Assembly (NCBI GenBank): GCA_017654935.2
Contig: CM065687.1
Span: 16,120,677 to 16,184,676 of the forward strand
Length of the DNA stretch: 64,000 bases
Source: Phymorhynchus buccinoides
Taxonomy: Eukaryota; Mollusca; Gastropoda; Neogastropoda; Raphitomidae
Direction of reading: 5' to 3'
The stretch's first letter is position 1; each line of letters starts with the position of its first letter. The translations under genes were made by a program, and so were the position numbers. The notes under the pieces are model-generated. The model was not told the origin of the DNA. It did not search any database and saw nothing but the letters and a program-made list of their open reading frames with translations. Below, piece by piece: positions 17,293 to 28,210 of the stretch.

Positions 17293-18725
17293 TTATCTAA
17301 AACCTGAGTGCACGATAAAACCTTGTACGTTAAAAATCATATTATTAAGGATGGGATGCTTGAAAGCTTAACGGCTATGTTTTTAGTCCCTAGTAACCTA
17401 ACCTAACCTAACCTGTACACAGCAGGGAGACCAGTGAAAACTAAAAACCGGACATATATGTACCTTACCCATTATGGTCATATGGCCTGGGAACGCAGTT
17501 TTCTTTTTATGTCATTCTTTCAGTGCTTTCAATGATTTTTTCTAATAGTTTTTTTTATATTTTTTTTATTATTCTCTCTCTCTCTCTCTGGATTTATGGA
17601 CAGCATCCAGACGGCAATTAGCAGGACCCCATTTTTTCAGTCACACATTTATATTGTATTATTAGCAAATGCATATTTTTAATTGCATACATGGATGAAA
17701 ATTAACTTTAAATGTTGAAAACGATGGAGATCCAAGTGCTCAATCTGCAATAAGAAAGGCAAGACTGAAAAAGTTTTTCAAAACCCCCAGAAAGAACCAA
17801 GAAAATTGCAAGGGTAATCTGCATATTTGTCTAATTATTTAAATAACTTGGATTAAGTCTCCCCTTAATCTCCTTCATTTTAGTGATCACTGATGGCAAG
17901 TCTAGATATTTGAGCCTTTCTCCATAATTTATTACATGCTTTTACAAGCTAATTTTGTTGCTCTTCTTTGCTTGAAGGAGTTTGAAGAACACGGATTATT
18001 TTGCCACGTAAAAGCATCCACAAAATACAACATGAGAGCAATATCACAACAGCACTTCTAGTAGTCAATGATAACGTACATGATTACTTAGGTCTTAATT
18101 AATCCAAAGTCAATGAACTTTTGTTTGGAAAGCTCCTCTTCGAACATCAACATGGCGAGAAATTAGACACTTTGAGAGTGACGCCCCCTTACGACCTTCC
18201 GGTCAAATCCGCGTTTTTTGTTTGTTTTGTTTTTTGGTGTGTGGGTTTTTTTATCAGAATTTTTACTGGTCATTATTTTTTTTAACTTATATTTTATTTT
18301 CTACCATTTATACTTTGTACAGTTCAGACAGTTTATAAGTTATTTGTTACTTTTTAATGTTGACTTTGGAATTGTCTCCCCTCCGGTTATTCTAGTCTGC
18401 GCATGTTCAACGACTGCATTGTGGGGAAATTCCCCGTCACGAATGAAAACATGAAAGCTTGGTTGATATAGACGCTTTGCGACCACCGACCACTTGTGTG
18501 ACTGTCTGTAATTGTGTTGAAAAGAGTTTCTATTTCGTTTTTATTGACATGTTTTGACACGTGAAGGCTCCGATGAATCGGAAAATCCTATTTGAATAGT
18601 CTAGAAATTAGAATAGAACTGTACAATTTAGTAATTCAATTACTAATTGAAAACTTAAACTAAGCACTCCTCGACCACCGATTATACCTTCATTCTTTAA
18701 ACAGATTTCTGTTCCTCACAGCATC
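17293..18725. other. Intergenic stretch upstream of ARL6
   Basis: Contains (CCTAA)n at 17397-17418, a CT run at 17575-17590 and AT-rich sequence. From 18180 the sequence has more CpG (CCCCCTTACGACCTTCCGGTC). An acceptor-like CTGTTCCTCACAG ends 4 bp before the ARL6 ATG, so a 5' non-coding exon upstream is possible. Confidence 0.4.
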
Positions 18726-19301
18726 ATGGGTTTCTTCGATAAACTTGCGACTTGGCTTGGCATGAAAAAGAAAGAAGTCAGTGTCCTAGTTGTTGGTCTG
18801 GACAACTCGGGGAAATCTACCATTCTTAATCACTTCAAACCTACGGAATCCAAGAACCATGACATCGTACCCACAGTTGGCTTCAATGTGGAGCGCTTCA
18901 CCTCCAAATCTCTTCAGTTCACTGCCTTTGACATGTCCGGTCAGGGTCGGTATCGTAACCTGTGGGAACACTATTATCCAGAATGTCACGGAATCATCTT
19001 TGTTATCGACAGCAGCGACAAACTTCGCATGGTGGTTGCCAAAGACGAACTGAACCTTCTGCTGCAAAACAAGGATCTGAAGAGCAGGCGTATTCCTGTT
19101 CTGTTCTTTGCCAACAAGATGGACTGTCGAGACTCGTTGTCGAGCGTGAAATGCTCGACTTTGATGGAACTGGACAAGATTCAAGAAAAACCATGGTTCA
19201 TTTGTGCCAGCAATGCACTGACCGGAGACGGCCTGGACGAGGGAGTGGACTGGTTGACCGACCAAATAAAGGACCTTTTGGAAAGCGCCAAGAAAAAATG
19301 A
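18726..19301 (+). CDS. ARL6: ARL6 (BBS3) small GTPase, single-exon coding region
   Basis: A 191-residue ARF-like GTPase. In its active form ARL6 recruits the BBSome coat to membranes at the ciliary base. Starts [18 protein letters not shown] (human MGLLDRLSVLLGLKKKEV), an amphipathic N-terminal helix. P-loop GLDNSGKS at 24-31, switch 1 PTVGF at 49-53, [16 protein letters not shown] from 69, [17 protein letters not shown] from 93, NKMD at 130-133, CAS at 160-162, then GEGLQEGVDWL-like [17 protein letters not shown] with Ser replacing the usual Gly is ARL6-specific. Human ARL6 is split into several coding exons; here there is no intron, so this is a retrocopy or an intron-loss allele. The frame is intact. 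A canonical AATAAA is not obvious within about 1 kb downstream. Confidence 0.95.
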   Translation: MGFFDKLATWLGMKKKEVSVLVVGLDNSGKSTILNHFKPTESKNHDIVPTVGFNVERFTSKSLQFTAFDMSGQGRYRNLWEHYYPECHGIIFVIDSSDKLRMVVAKDELNLLLQNKDLKSRRIPVLFFANKMDCRDSLSSVKCSTLMELDKIQEKPWFICASNALTGDGLDEGVDWLTDQIKDLLESAKKK

Positions 19302-21905
19302 ACTGATGACTAGACCCGAAAATATTGTCAAGTGAATTGAATGTTGGATACTTTTTCCCATTGATGCGTACAAAATAATGTCCTGTTTCAAAATATATTT
19401 TCCTATATTGTTGGGTGAGAAACCAGTGATCAGAGCAAACAAAGTTATTGTTCTACTCTGAGATTATAAATTCATTAGATGCCTTCATATTTATGAACCA
19501 TTTAATCCCATTCTTTTCATAGTTGTTTGTTGTTGTATTTTCTTAGTGCTTGTTTAAATGTATCATAATATACCCTTTGGGAAAGTGCTTGAAAATTGTG
19601 TTTGGGAAAAAAGTGCTCCATGTGGGTTTTTAGTTTTTAGCATTGATATAATGTCTTGTGCTACATATGATTAATTTCTAACTAAGCTTGGACAAATTGT
19701 TTAATATTTTTAAAAACTAGGGTTCTGGATGTTGTTGTTGCTGTACCCTGTCTAAAAGACTCCAGGGATCATCCAAATAGCAGAAGCACTTGAACACTAT
19801 GGTACAAGTGCATCAGCTACGGATGAGAACATTACGTGTGTGACCGTTTTTTATTACCGCGCCCCGCGCCACGTGAGCAGCCACACTCCGACTTCGGGGG
19901 ATTTCAGATTCTGATGATGTTATGCTAGGAGTTTGTCATGGCTTAAGTCAAGACAATCCCTGCATAACCATGCAAAGCATAACAACATTTTGATGTAGCC
20001 TTGGTGTTCTAGCCTATTTCAATTGGTCTGACACAGCCTGAAGCCCAGGCAAGGGTTCTGGATAAGGTTGTGCACTGCTATTTCGATATTTTAGATAGAC
20101 CAAGTGCATAGAGAGAATAACAAGTAAATTACATGTTCTGATTATTGTTTGAAAGAAAGATACTTTGGCATGTTTTCTGCTTTTTTCTATGGACAGAGAG
20201 AGAGAGGTGGGGGGGGGGGGGGAGAGTGAGATTGTGTGTAAATTTGAAACAGTTTACAAGCAACATCGTTAAACATTTTTACTTTGTTTGAATGGATTCA
20301 CACGCAATTCATGATTATCATTTTTTTTTTAATGTTTGTTTTTAAGTTATTTTAAGAGATGCAACAGTGAAGTGGGGGGGGGGGGGGGGGGGAGAAATAA
20401 ATCCTGATAAACATTTGCCTTAAACTTTGGTTAGACACAAAATAAACATGCAAATAAAATTCAGTTCAGAATGACGTTATGTTTACTTTCAAACACTAAT
20501 GAGGATTATAGATCTTCCCAGAAGAAACTGTATTATTGTTGGGCTGTTGGGTTATAATTTAAAAAAAAGATTTTTGTGTACAATAGATTAATACAGTAAA
20601 GTTTTGTTGTTGATATGAAATCTGTGCACAGTTGTTGTTTAGACACCCCCTTATGTTTACAACTCTATATCTCAAAGTCTGATTCTTTCAGTTTCATGAC
20701 AGTAACCCTAGGCTGACCCTACCTCTATCGCTTTCCTGAGAACCGCAGATTTTTGCTACTCAAATGAATTTTTTTATGTGAACATTTCAGGGGTTGGGGG
20801 GTTAGACTACATCTTTGCTGAAATCTGAATCTCAAGAGTCCAGAGGTCTAACTAATACAGTAATAGATGTGTTGTTGTTGCACATTTTCTCATTCACTGA
20901 TTCACTTTCTATGATTCCACCTAACATCAGAATGGAGAGCTGAACTGGATGAGTTCCTACATTTATAAAGTATACAAAACATGTGCGATCTTCCAGGCTA
21001 CAGCTGAGAAGTTTTCATGTTTAATTAAGTTTATAGCAATGATATTCTGAATGAACACTGTCATAAAAGATGCATGAATGCATCTAAGTATGATGCACTA
21101 GCATAATTGTTTGGCTAGGCGTGATTTTTCATGTTGTGCTGTATTCTTCATAATGTTCCGTCCATATTACTTCTCTAAACAAACATATCAATATTTCTCA
21201 TTCAGTTTGTAAAAAAAAAAAAAATGTTTTAAATAAACGAATATCTATTTTTTGTTGTTGTTCCATGGCTTTGCTGTTTGTGAACATTACCCAGTACTTG
21301 AAATATTATTGTAATATGTTTGTGTAATAATCTACCATTCTGCCAGAAAATGGGTCAAAGAGCCTTACTTTGCTTAACTTTGAATTCCACAAGATTCTTT
21401 GTCGGTTCACTCTCTCCGCAAAGATGCTAATTGTTAATTATAGAAGCTTTGTTAGCAGTATTAATCTTTAACAGTTTAACTTTATGCTTCATTGTGCATT
21501 CCAGAGCACTGGGAATACTGTCCAGCAAACTCGCTCATCAAGTTTGACCACAGATGTACTTGAGGTCAAAAACTATTTCCAGATTAAAATCATTCCAGAT
21601 GTGGTGATATTTAGCATGTAATTCATCTGTGTTTATTTGTGCTTGTATTAACTGTGGTTCTCATTGTGTATCAATTTCTTTCTCATGAGTTCAAGGCCGT
21701 CACACTTGTTTGAGGCGGGTTTCTTTGAAGACCCTCAGTTGTCCAGCTCTCCGTAGAGTTTCTTTGCATTGTCTTGCCACCTTCTTCTCTCCCCCCTTCC
21801 CTTTTCCTTTTCTCAGCCTTGAAGGCCATTCAGTGTTACAGAGTCCCTATTACCCAGAACATCTCACAGTAACATGTCTTGCCTGGCTTCTGACTCCGAG
21901 TTGGG
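19302..21905. other. Long interval after ARL6 without recognisable genes
   Basis: AT-rich, with G runs at about 20208-20222 and 20375-20392, a poly-A run near 21214 and AATAAA-type hexamers at about 20395, 20442 and 20454. Part may be ARL6 3' UTR. I see no exons or transposon coding remains. Confidence 0.4.
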
Positions 21906-22291
21906 TATATCGTCGGTCAAATTCACAAACCTCGTATCTTAATATTGGTAGTTTTGAGAAAAAGGAAAAAAGTCGGTTTTAAAAATTATCCGCGTTTATC
22001 ACAACTTATTATGTTGTTCAAAACATTGCAAGTTCAGTCCTGTATTTTATTTTATTTTTTTAAATATTTAAACTGGAAAAGAACGAAGATGCAAGGTTTT
22101 GTCTTTAATTAATTTAAGTAGATCTGAATTTGGGACTTAAGAGTTTTTCATCTATTTACACAATCTTATTTACCCCAGATAGAAAGTCGTTAGAGATACG
22201 AGCTTTTGATGGAATGTGGCGGGAAAAATTAGAGAGCTGACTATGTATCTAACTCAAAACCCCCAAACATCGAGAATTTCACCGACAATAT
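21906..22291 (+). repeat. Dispersed repeat C, copy 1 (ends ATCGTCGGT…ACCGACAATAT)
   Basis: About 385 bp, related to 46606-46893 and, in reverse, 53819-54345. Left end TATCGTCGGTCAAATTCACA with AACCTCGTATCT; right end GAGAATTTCACCGACAATAT. Shared inner motifs are TTTACCCCAGATAGAAAG, GATCTGAATTTGGGACTTA and GACTATGTATCTAACTCAAA. The ends are inverted copies of each other, so a DNA element is likely. Confidence 0.7.
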
Positions 22292-22478
22292 GTAGATGGG
22301 TTCACACATTAACCAGGACCACGGCCATACAGTTGAGAATCCTTAAAAGAAGAATAATTGTAATTATCATTGTACCAGTGGTATTCATTTAATAAGTGTA
22401 AATTATTTTTTTTAATGAAAGAAGTATTGTGTTTTGGTTATGTACAAGTTTATATGTGTCTACATTTTTCAATTTTGT

Positions 22479-22978
22479 NNNNNNNNNNNNNNNNNNNNNN
22501 NNNNNNNNNNNNNNNNNNNNNNNNNNNNNNNNNNNNNNNNNNNNNNNNNNNNNNNNNNNNNNNNNNNNNNNNNNNNNNNNNNNNNNNNNNNNNNNNNNNN
22601 NNNNNNNNNNNNNNNNNNNNNNNNNNNNNNNNNNNNNNNNNNNNNNNNNNNNNNNNNNNNNNNNNNNNNNNNNNNNNNNNNNNNNNNNNNNNNNNNNNNN
22701 NNNNNNNNNNNNNNNNNNNNNNNNNNNNNNNNNNNNNNNNNNNNNNNNNNNNNNNNNNNNNNNNNNNNNNNNNNNNNNNNNNNNNNNNNNNNNNNNNNNN
22801 NNNNNNNNNNNNNNNNNNNNNNNNNNNNNNNNNNNNNNNNNNNNNNNNNNNNNNNNNNNNNNNNNNNNNNNNNNNNNNNNNNNNNNNNNNNNNNNNNNNN
22901 NNNNNNNNNNNNNNNNNNNNNNNNNNNNNNNNNNNNNNNNNNNNNNNNNNNNNNNNNNNNNNNNNNNNNNNNNNNNNN
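22479..22978. other. Assembly gap (500 N)
   Basis: Exactly 500 undetermined bases. The size is a round number, so the true gap length is probably unknown. Open frames reported through it are meaningless. Confidence 0.99.
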
Positions 22979-23220
22979 CATCATGGTCAAAATGAACATA
23001 TTTAGTCATCTAGCAAAATTTCTGCGACTTTGGATTTTTTTGGGGGCGGGGGTCTCTTCTTCAGTTCTTGATGCTTTTTGGTGCCAACGTCCTTCCATAT
23101 CCAGTCCTTTATTGTTCAGTAACATATGAACATTTCTGGGGTTTTTTAAATTCAACAGCGTGTTGTTTTGGATGTTCCAGTGTTCAATAGTAAGGTTAGC
23201 TAATAAGATAAGTGATTTCT

Positions 23221-23510
23221 CTACAAAAGTTTGATTCTACTCAGTTTCCAGGGACACCAGACAAAAAAGTGGATTCCAGGGACAAAGTATCCCTTTTTAA
23301 CTGTTTCCAGGGACAAAATACCCCTTAGGGGGGACAGTAGGCAGCCCTGCTTATATCATAACTAACAGTAAAAATGGATTCCAGGGACAAAGTATCCCTT
23401 TTTAACTGTTTCCAGGGACAAAATACCCCTTACCTAACAGTAAAAATACCCCTTAGGGGGGACAGTAGGCAGCCCTGCTTATATCGTAACTAACAGTAAC
23501 CAAATAGTCA
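23221..23510. repeat. Tandem duplication with GATTCCAGGGACAAAGTATC motif
   Basis: The block GGATTCCAGGGACAAAGTAT CCCTTTTTAACTGTTTCCAG, then GGGACAGTAGGCAGCCCTGC TTATATC, appears twice (about 23271-23370 and 23376-23490). The second copy holds an extra CCTTACCTAACAGTAAAAATA piece. Confidence 0.7.
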
Positions 23511-23561
23511 GAAAATATAATACAATTTATTACAAAGATTTCTAAAAGCACATACCTTTAA

Positions 23562-24325
23562 CAGGGTAGGACAGTAACTTTTTTTGCAACCTGCCCTGGG
23601 GGCAGGTAGACAAATGTTTTACTTGCCCCCCCCCCAGTTTTAGCCACCTGCCCGATAAACGAATGTGCGTAGAGTGAAAAAGCTAGTAGAAAGAGTCTTC
23701 ATGATTGGCCATCCTGTTATCTTGACATTGTTAGAATCTGCAGTGCAGAAATAAAACGTTTAACTTGCAAAAACCACAATTACTCAGTGACACACTATAC
23801 AGAAAATTCCTCTTCCGTGTGTTCTTCTCATTGAGTTAAATCTCATACTCCTCCTTCTCAGCCTTCCGTTTTTCACCCACACTCTGTTGCTTGTTTCGTG
23901 GATGACCCCACAAAACCCAACAGTGTGGCTTGTTTTTATTTCTTCTTGTCAGAACCCAAAGCACATGTCATAATATCGTCTGTCATTTTGCCAAAGGCTG
24001 TCTGCAATTGAGTTATTGACTGGCTAAGTATGCTTCATTCTGATTGGATAATGAATTTTCTTTAGCCAATCGTCTTGCTCAATACAAATGGCTATCCGAG
24101 TTTGCGGAAGTGATGCTGACATCAAGTCAAACTACTCGCGAGCGTGGTGATAGTAGGGCCTATCATTGTCGTTGTAGGCCTAGAACCTGACTTGCGGTTT
24201 TTACAATGGACTGAAATAAACTGGGTGAGATTTTTTTCTAAGCACTTGCACTTGCCCGGCGGGCAGGTCCGACACTTACGACTACCTGCCCCGGGAAGTC
24301 GGGCAGCCGTTACTGTCCGACCCTG
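23562..24325. mobile_element. Non-autonomous DNA element with CAGGGTCGGACAGTAAC ends (hAT-like)
   Basis: Left end CAGGGTAGGACAGTAAC and right end GTTACTGTCCGACCCTG form a 17-bp terminal inverted repeat with one mismatch. CTTTAA flanks both sides, a likely target duplication. Further in, GGGGCAGGTA/TACCTGCCC motifs extend the inverted repeat. CAGGG ends are common in hAT elements, but the usual 8-bp duplication is not clear. No transposase frame. Confidence 0.7.
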
Positions 24326-24984
24326 CTTTAAGCTCTATCTATGCGCTTAATCTCTTAATCTGAATCTTATACAGTGATGTACCGAGGATCAAAAAGTGAT
24401 AGGACAAACTGCCCTAAGACAAGAAAAATTAATAAGACAATGTCATGTCTCTTGCAAAAATCAATAGCATGCCAGTGTTAAAAATGTAATCAGACATTTG
24501 TCATGACAGGAGAGAACACAATAAGACATTATCAATTTTAATAGGTCAATGTTCTATGACCGGGGCCTCAGAAAATCACTGCTTAAACTTTTTATAGTCA
24601 GAAAAATATGTTGCATCAGTAAGTACTATCTTGGTAAAATATTAATAAGATCAACAAATTTCTTTCACAACACTGACAGGAGACACAAGGGAAAGCCATA
24701 GAAATTAGAATGGAGAGCATTAAAGTAGTGAGTGCTATTTGTGACAAGGTTTTATCACTATTTGCTATTGCATGCTGTATTTCACCTTCCTCATTTTTCC
24801 CCTCATACTTGAGAGTATCAGTTATTCTGCTTTAAAGAATTTACTGGCAGGGACTGAGAGGGTGTTTGTGTGGGGAGGGTGGGGGTGTAAACGCAGAAGA
24901 GATTTGGGATATTCTGTGAGCAAAAATATGTGGAACTCATACTTTATCGCACATGGAAACATGCCAAGTTCTAATTGTGGCTAT

Positions 24985-25226
24985 ATAGCCATACATGGCT
25001 CCCAATCGTCCCACAAAACAAGGGGTCCCAGGGACTCCTTCACTTACAGTACAGAGGGTCCTTACTCCTAGAGGCGGAAATAGCGAGTCCCAGTGGCATT
25101 GCAAATGCTAAAAATAATTTTTTTAGTGCATCCCTGGGACCCCCTGCACATCCCTTTGGAGGGTCCTTTACAATTTTAGTGCTTCATAGACCCCCAAATG
25201 GGGGTCCCTGGGAGCCCTGGCCATAT
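24985..25226 (-). repeat. Dispersed repeat B, copy 2
   Basis: Inverted relative to 11826-12030: GGGACTCCTTCACTTACAGT, CAGTGGCATTGCAAATGC, TCCCTGGGACCCCCTGCA and CAAATGGGGGTCCCTGGGAG. A compact CCC/GGG-rich repeat of unknown class. Confidence 0.65.
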
Positions 25227-25415
25227 AATGTACAAATGAAAGGGAGATAATTTTGTGGCAGAAAATATGAAAAGAGCAAGACAACATGTAATGATGTATG
25301 CTTTTTTTCATGTTTTCTTTTCTTACAGTTACAGTCGAAAATATGGATTTTGTCCTACTTGTTCTATTTTAAGCATAAAAATAATCAAGTGTTTAGCCTC
25401 ATGGATGATCCATGC

Positions 25416-25422
<7 letters not shown>

Positions 25423-25451
<29 letters not shown>

Positions 25452-25545
25452 AGAGAGAGAGAGACAGGGAGAGAGAAGAGAGAGAGGGGGGGGGACTGGA
25501 CTGGGACTGGGGGGGGGGGGGGGGGGGGGGGGGGGGGAGGGGGGA
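25423..25545. repeat. (GA)n run followed by long poly-G tract
   Basis: GA repeats from 25425 give way to a G tract of more than 25 consecutive bases at about 25511-25537. Open frames across it (polyGly/polyPro) are artefacts. Confidence 0.9.
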
Positions 25546-26018
25546 ACTTCCGATTCTTTTCAACTTTCTTAGTTTCAAGGCCAACCATGATCTGATGATT
25601 GCCATGATTGGTCGTTAATCAAATAGATGTGCGGTTAAAGATAATTAAAAAAAGAACAAATAGGTTTCAGACAGAACTATAACACACACGTGTTTTGTAG
25701 AAATCAAGGCAGTTCGCTCTCGCACTAACATTGACATTCATTTGATCGGTCGTTGAACGTTCCGGTGGTCATATTTGACACACGTGTATAAAAAGTATAC
25801 AGCTAAAACGTAAGAAGAAATTTTACATCCATCGAATGAGCCAAATTAATAAGCGCATTACACATTAATAATTGCTGCTCCTCTTAAAATAAATCAACAA
25901 AACGAAAAGCATGCAAGTTCAACGCTTCGTGTGCGTGCAATGCTGTTCGGGGAGAATGGCGAACGAGTCCGCGATCGCTAGCTAAGGTGCACAAAATAGA
26001 TGCATAAAATGTACTTAC

Positions 26019-26123
26019 CTTGCAAATATGTTGACAAAACGTTGCTGTAGCAAAAGCTTTATCTGACTGTCTAAAGTCGTCTTGAGTGCGTTTAAGCTCT
26101 GCAATAATCCTTTCTAAACCCAT
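26019..26123 (-). CDS. Possible first coding exon of an unrecognised gene
   Basis: On the minus strand an ATG at 26123 opens 35 codons, MGLERIIAELKRTQDDFRQS then DKAFATATFCQHICK, ending exactly at a strong donor AAG|GTAAGT (phase 0). The frame is open further upstream to 26300, but that stretch has no coding look and includes TGACCGGTC. The composition (amphipathic helix, then Cys/His) could be a real N-terminus. I do not recognise the family, and no downstream exon is visible on this strand within the next few kb. It could equally be chance. Confidence 0.35.
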
Positions 26124-26509
26124 GATTGAAGTTTCATCGTCACTTTCCCATCTCGAAACCCAAAATACTAAACATAGTTTGACCAACGCCACCTGGATTG
26201 TCAGGGGAGTTAACTCCACATGGATTTCCCGGTGACCGGTCAAATCGGCCTTTTTGCCAACTCGTTTCCTCAGTCGGTAACTCTTAATACAGGAATCCAC
26301 TGGAATCTATATGAATACACTGAAATCTACAGGAACCCACTGAAATCTTATGGAATCTGACTGGAATTTACTTTTAACAGGGTCGGGGCGTTTGAAATAT
26401 TTCGCTTCCATTAATGTGGTGTTTGTTTGTATGGAATCTACTTTTGAATAGAAGAAATTAATTATATTATAATGTCACATTGATGATTGACCTGCCAGCC
26501 TCCGTTTCA

Positions 26510-26650
26510 TTCTAAGTCAGACGCATATGACTGCCTGCTCTGCCGAGAAATAAGGACACAGACAGACCACATAGCCCTGCAAGATGACCTGAAGAAACTA
26601 AAAACCTGGGCTGAAGAATGTGCCATGAGATTCAATGCCAAGAATCTTAT
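26510..26650 (+). mobile_element. Non-LTR reverse transcriptase fragment (part 1)
   Basis: Plus strand reads SDAYDCLLCREI (compare FADDCLLYREI), RTQTDHIALQDDLKKLKTWA EECAMRFNAKN, the region after the catalytic box in jockey/CR1-type elements. It is decayed (the DD box has become DAYD). Continues after an insertion at 27160. Confidence 0.75.
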
Positions 26651-26837
26651 GGATGAATTACCATAATTTAGAGATCTCTTTCTGGAATTTGATTAACTAA
26701 CTATAAAGGTTTGATGGCTTGTATTTGTATTTTTTTGTGTCGGACCCCAATGCAAAAACAAAATGTATGCATATATAATCAACGATGAGACGTTTTATAG
26801 GCTGCGAGGCCTATATAGGCTGATGAAAGCCTGTCGC

Positions 26838-27055
26838 TAGGGGAAGACGGGGTAAAAAGCGCATGGGCGGATAAGAAGCCCACCCCAATTATCTCATGAA
26901 ATGAAGCAAATTTCAATCTCATTTTGCCCATGAGACGAACGTTAATGTCTAGCATTCGTCTCATGGGCAAATTTGACTGAAATTTTCTTTATTTCATGAG
27001 ATAATTGGGGTGGGCTTCTTACCCTCCCATGCACTTTTTACCCTGTCTTCCCCTA
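26838..27055. mobile_element. Hairpin MITE, copy 1 (TAGGGGAAGACGGGGT ends)
   Basis: About 218 bp and almost entirely a self-complementary hairpin: TAGGGGAAGACGGGGTAAAA AGCGCATGGGCGG on the left, its reverse complement on the right, with the inner pair CCCATGAGACGAA / TTCGTCTCATGGG around a short loop. Flanking TA. Four copies are in this window (26838, 47875, 48582, 53994). Confidence 0.88.
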
Positions 27056-27159
27056 ATACCTAACCTAACCTAAGATAATTAATGTTACATCATGAGTGTA
27101 CGCCACAGCTTGTCAGTTCTATCAGCTGGATAATCACATCTTACAGCAGGTCGACACAT

Positions 27160-27690
27160 ACCCATAACTTGGAGTGGAGCTAAGAAATAACTTTAATTGT
27201 CCTGGTCTGCGCACATTAACAAGATTGCCAAGAAAGCAAACGCCAGCCTGGGGATGCTATAACGGGTGGAGTGGAGCTAAGAAATAACTTTAATTGTCCT
27301 GGTCTGCGCACGTTAACAAGATTGCCAAGAAAGCAAATGCCAGCCTGGGGATGCTGCGTAGGAACCTACGTTTTTGCACTGCAACCTGCAACCTGCCGAA
27401 AAGCTGCATTCGTCTCCCTTGTCAGGTCCCTCCTCGAATATAGTTCCACAGTGTAGGACTCACGTGTGCTTAACAACATCAACAAGCTGGAAAGCGTTCA
27501 ACGCAGAGCAGCGAGGTTTATCAAACGTGAGCATACAAGTCCCGCAACCCAGGCTGCGTAACAACAGTGCTGCATATGACCTTGGCCTCCCTCCACTGCA
27601 AGAAAGGAGAAAACATCAAAGATTAACCTTCTTGTTCAAGATCGTAGGTGCACCTCCCAGGCATAGAGGCAGAAAACTTTCTCACTTATA
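27160..27690 (+). mobile_element. Non-LTR reverse transcriptase fragment (part 2), with internal duplication
   Basis: Decayed frame: LGVELRNNFNW, NKIAKKANASLGMLRRNLR, AFVSLVRSLLEYSSTVWD, NNINKLESVQRRAARFIKRE and AYDLGLPPLQERRKHQRLTFL. A stretch of about 90 bp (GGAGTGGAGCTAAGAAATAA … CAGCCTGGGGATGCT) is duplicated at 27171-27253 and 27264-27353. Several stops and frame changes. Confidence 0.8.
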
Positions 27691-27858
27691 ACTCCCAGTT
27701 TACATTCAAAATCCTTTGGGGGTTTTTAAAGCAAAAAAAAAGTGCTCATGAAAAGCTATATTTCGTCGTTTAGCTCCACGAAAATTTCTTATATCCAACA
27801 AAAGTTTTGCCTGGGGACATTAAGGGCGTTTCTTATACTTCCTACCATCCAAAGTTTT

Positions 27859-28210
27859 TTCATGTCAAATTCTGATCAGCGGTGCCATAGCCGATGAGGT
27901 TTAACCGAGGCGTGGTTACTGTTACACCTATCTGTATTAATAAAAAAATCGGGACTTTACTGGTTTCGTACTGCCTCCGAGCATTGCCTCCAGTATTGTT
28001 CCCACCATATTTGTATTTACAAATGTCCCATATGTGTCTGATTCAGACCAAGAGGACGTAAGACACCATTTTCGTTGTCAAATTCTGATCGCTTCTCAGC
28101 CTTTTGGCTAAGGCAGTGGTTCAGGAACATAAATTTTTGTTTATACCCTGGTTTGTTTGTTCAGCCCGTCGTACATGGCGAAAGTCGATACACGACGTTA
28201 AGCTGAACTT
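27859..28210 (+). mobile_element. Putative retroposed insert with 14-bp target duplication and U2-like stretch
   Basis: Bordered by CCATCCAAAGTTTT at 27845-27858 and 28211-28224. Inside, GTCAAATTCTGATC occurs at 27864-27877 and 28077-28090, and a 25-nt match to the U2 snRNA 5' end follows at 28088. The right part contains GGTTCAGGAAC, a weak B-box-like sequence. No coding frame. Confidence 0.5.
28088..28112 (+). pseudogene. U2 snRNA 5'-end-like fragment
   Basis: ATCGCTTCTCAGCCTTTTGG CTAAG matches the universally conserved U2 snRNA 5' end (ATCGCTTCTCGGCCTTTTGG CTAAG) at 24 of 25 bases. It then diverges (GCAGTGGTTC instead of ATCAAGTGTAG), so the branch-site recognition sequence and Sm site are absent. 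It cannot be a working U2 gene. Confidence 0.65.

Noticed and set aside
17397..17418. Chromosome end or long interstitial telomere
   Set aside because: Only four AACCT units, with ordinary sequence on both sides; the CCCTAA stretch at 30001 is likewise only three units inside a MITE.
22370..23129. Open frames across the N gap
   Set aside because: They consist of unknown residues; only a few real codons at each edge.
25884..26300. Full 138-codon minus-strand frame as one protein
   Set aside because: A perfect donor at 26019 cuts it, and the parts before the ATG at 26123 and after the donor lack coding character.
26779..26970. Small minus-strand protein MPMRRMLDINVRLMGKMRLK, also at 48529-48714
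   Set aside because: It is the translated hairpin MITE; its repetition follows the element, not a gene family.
28088..28112. Functional U2 snRNA gene
   Set aside because: Only the first 25 bases match; branch-site recognition region and Sm site are missing.
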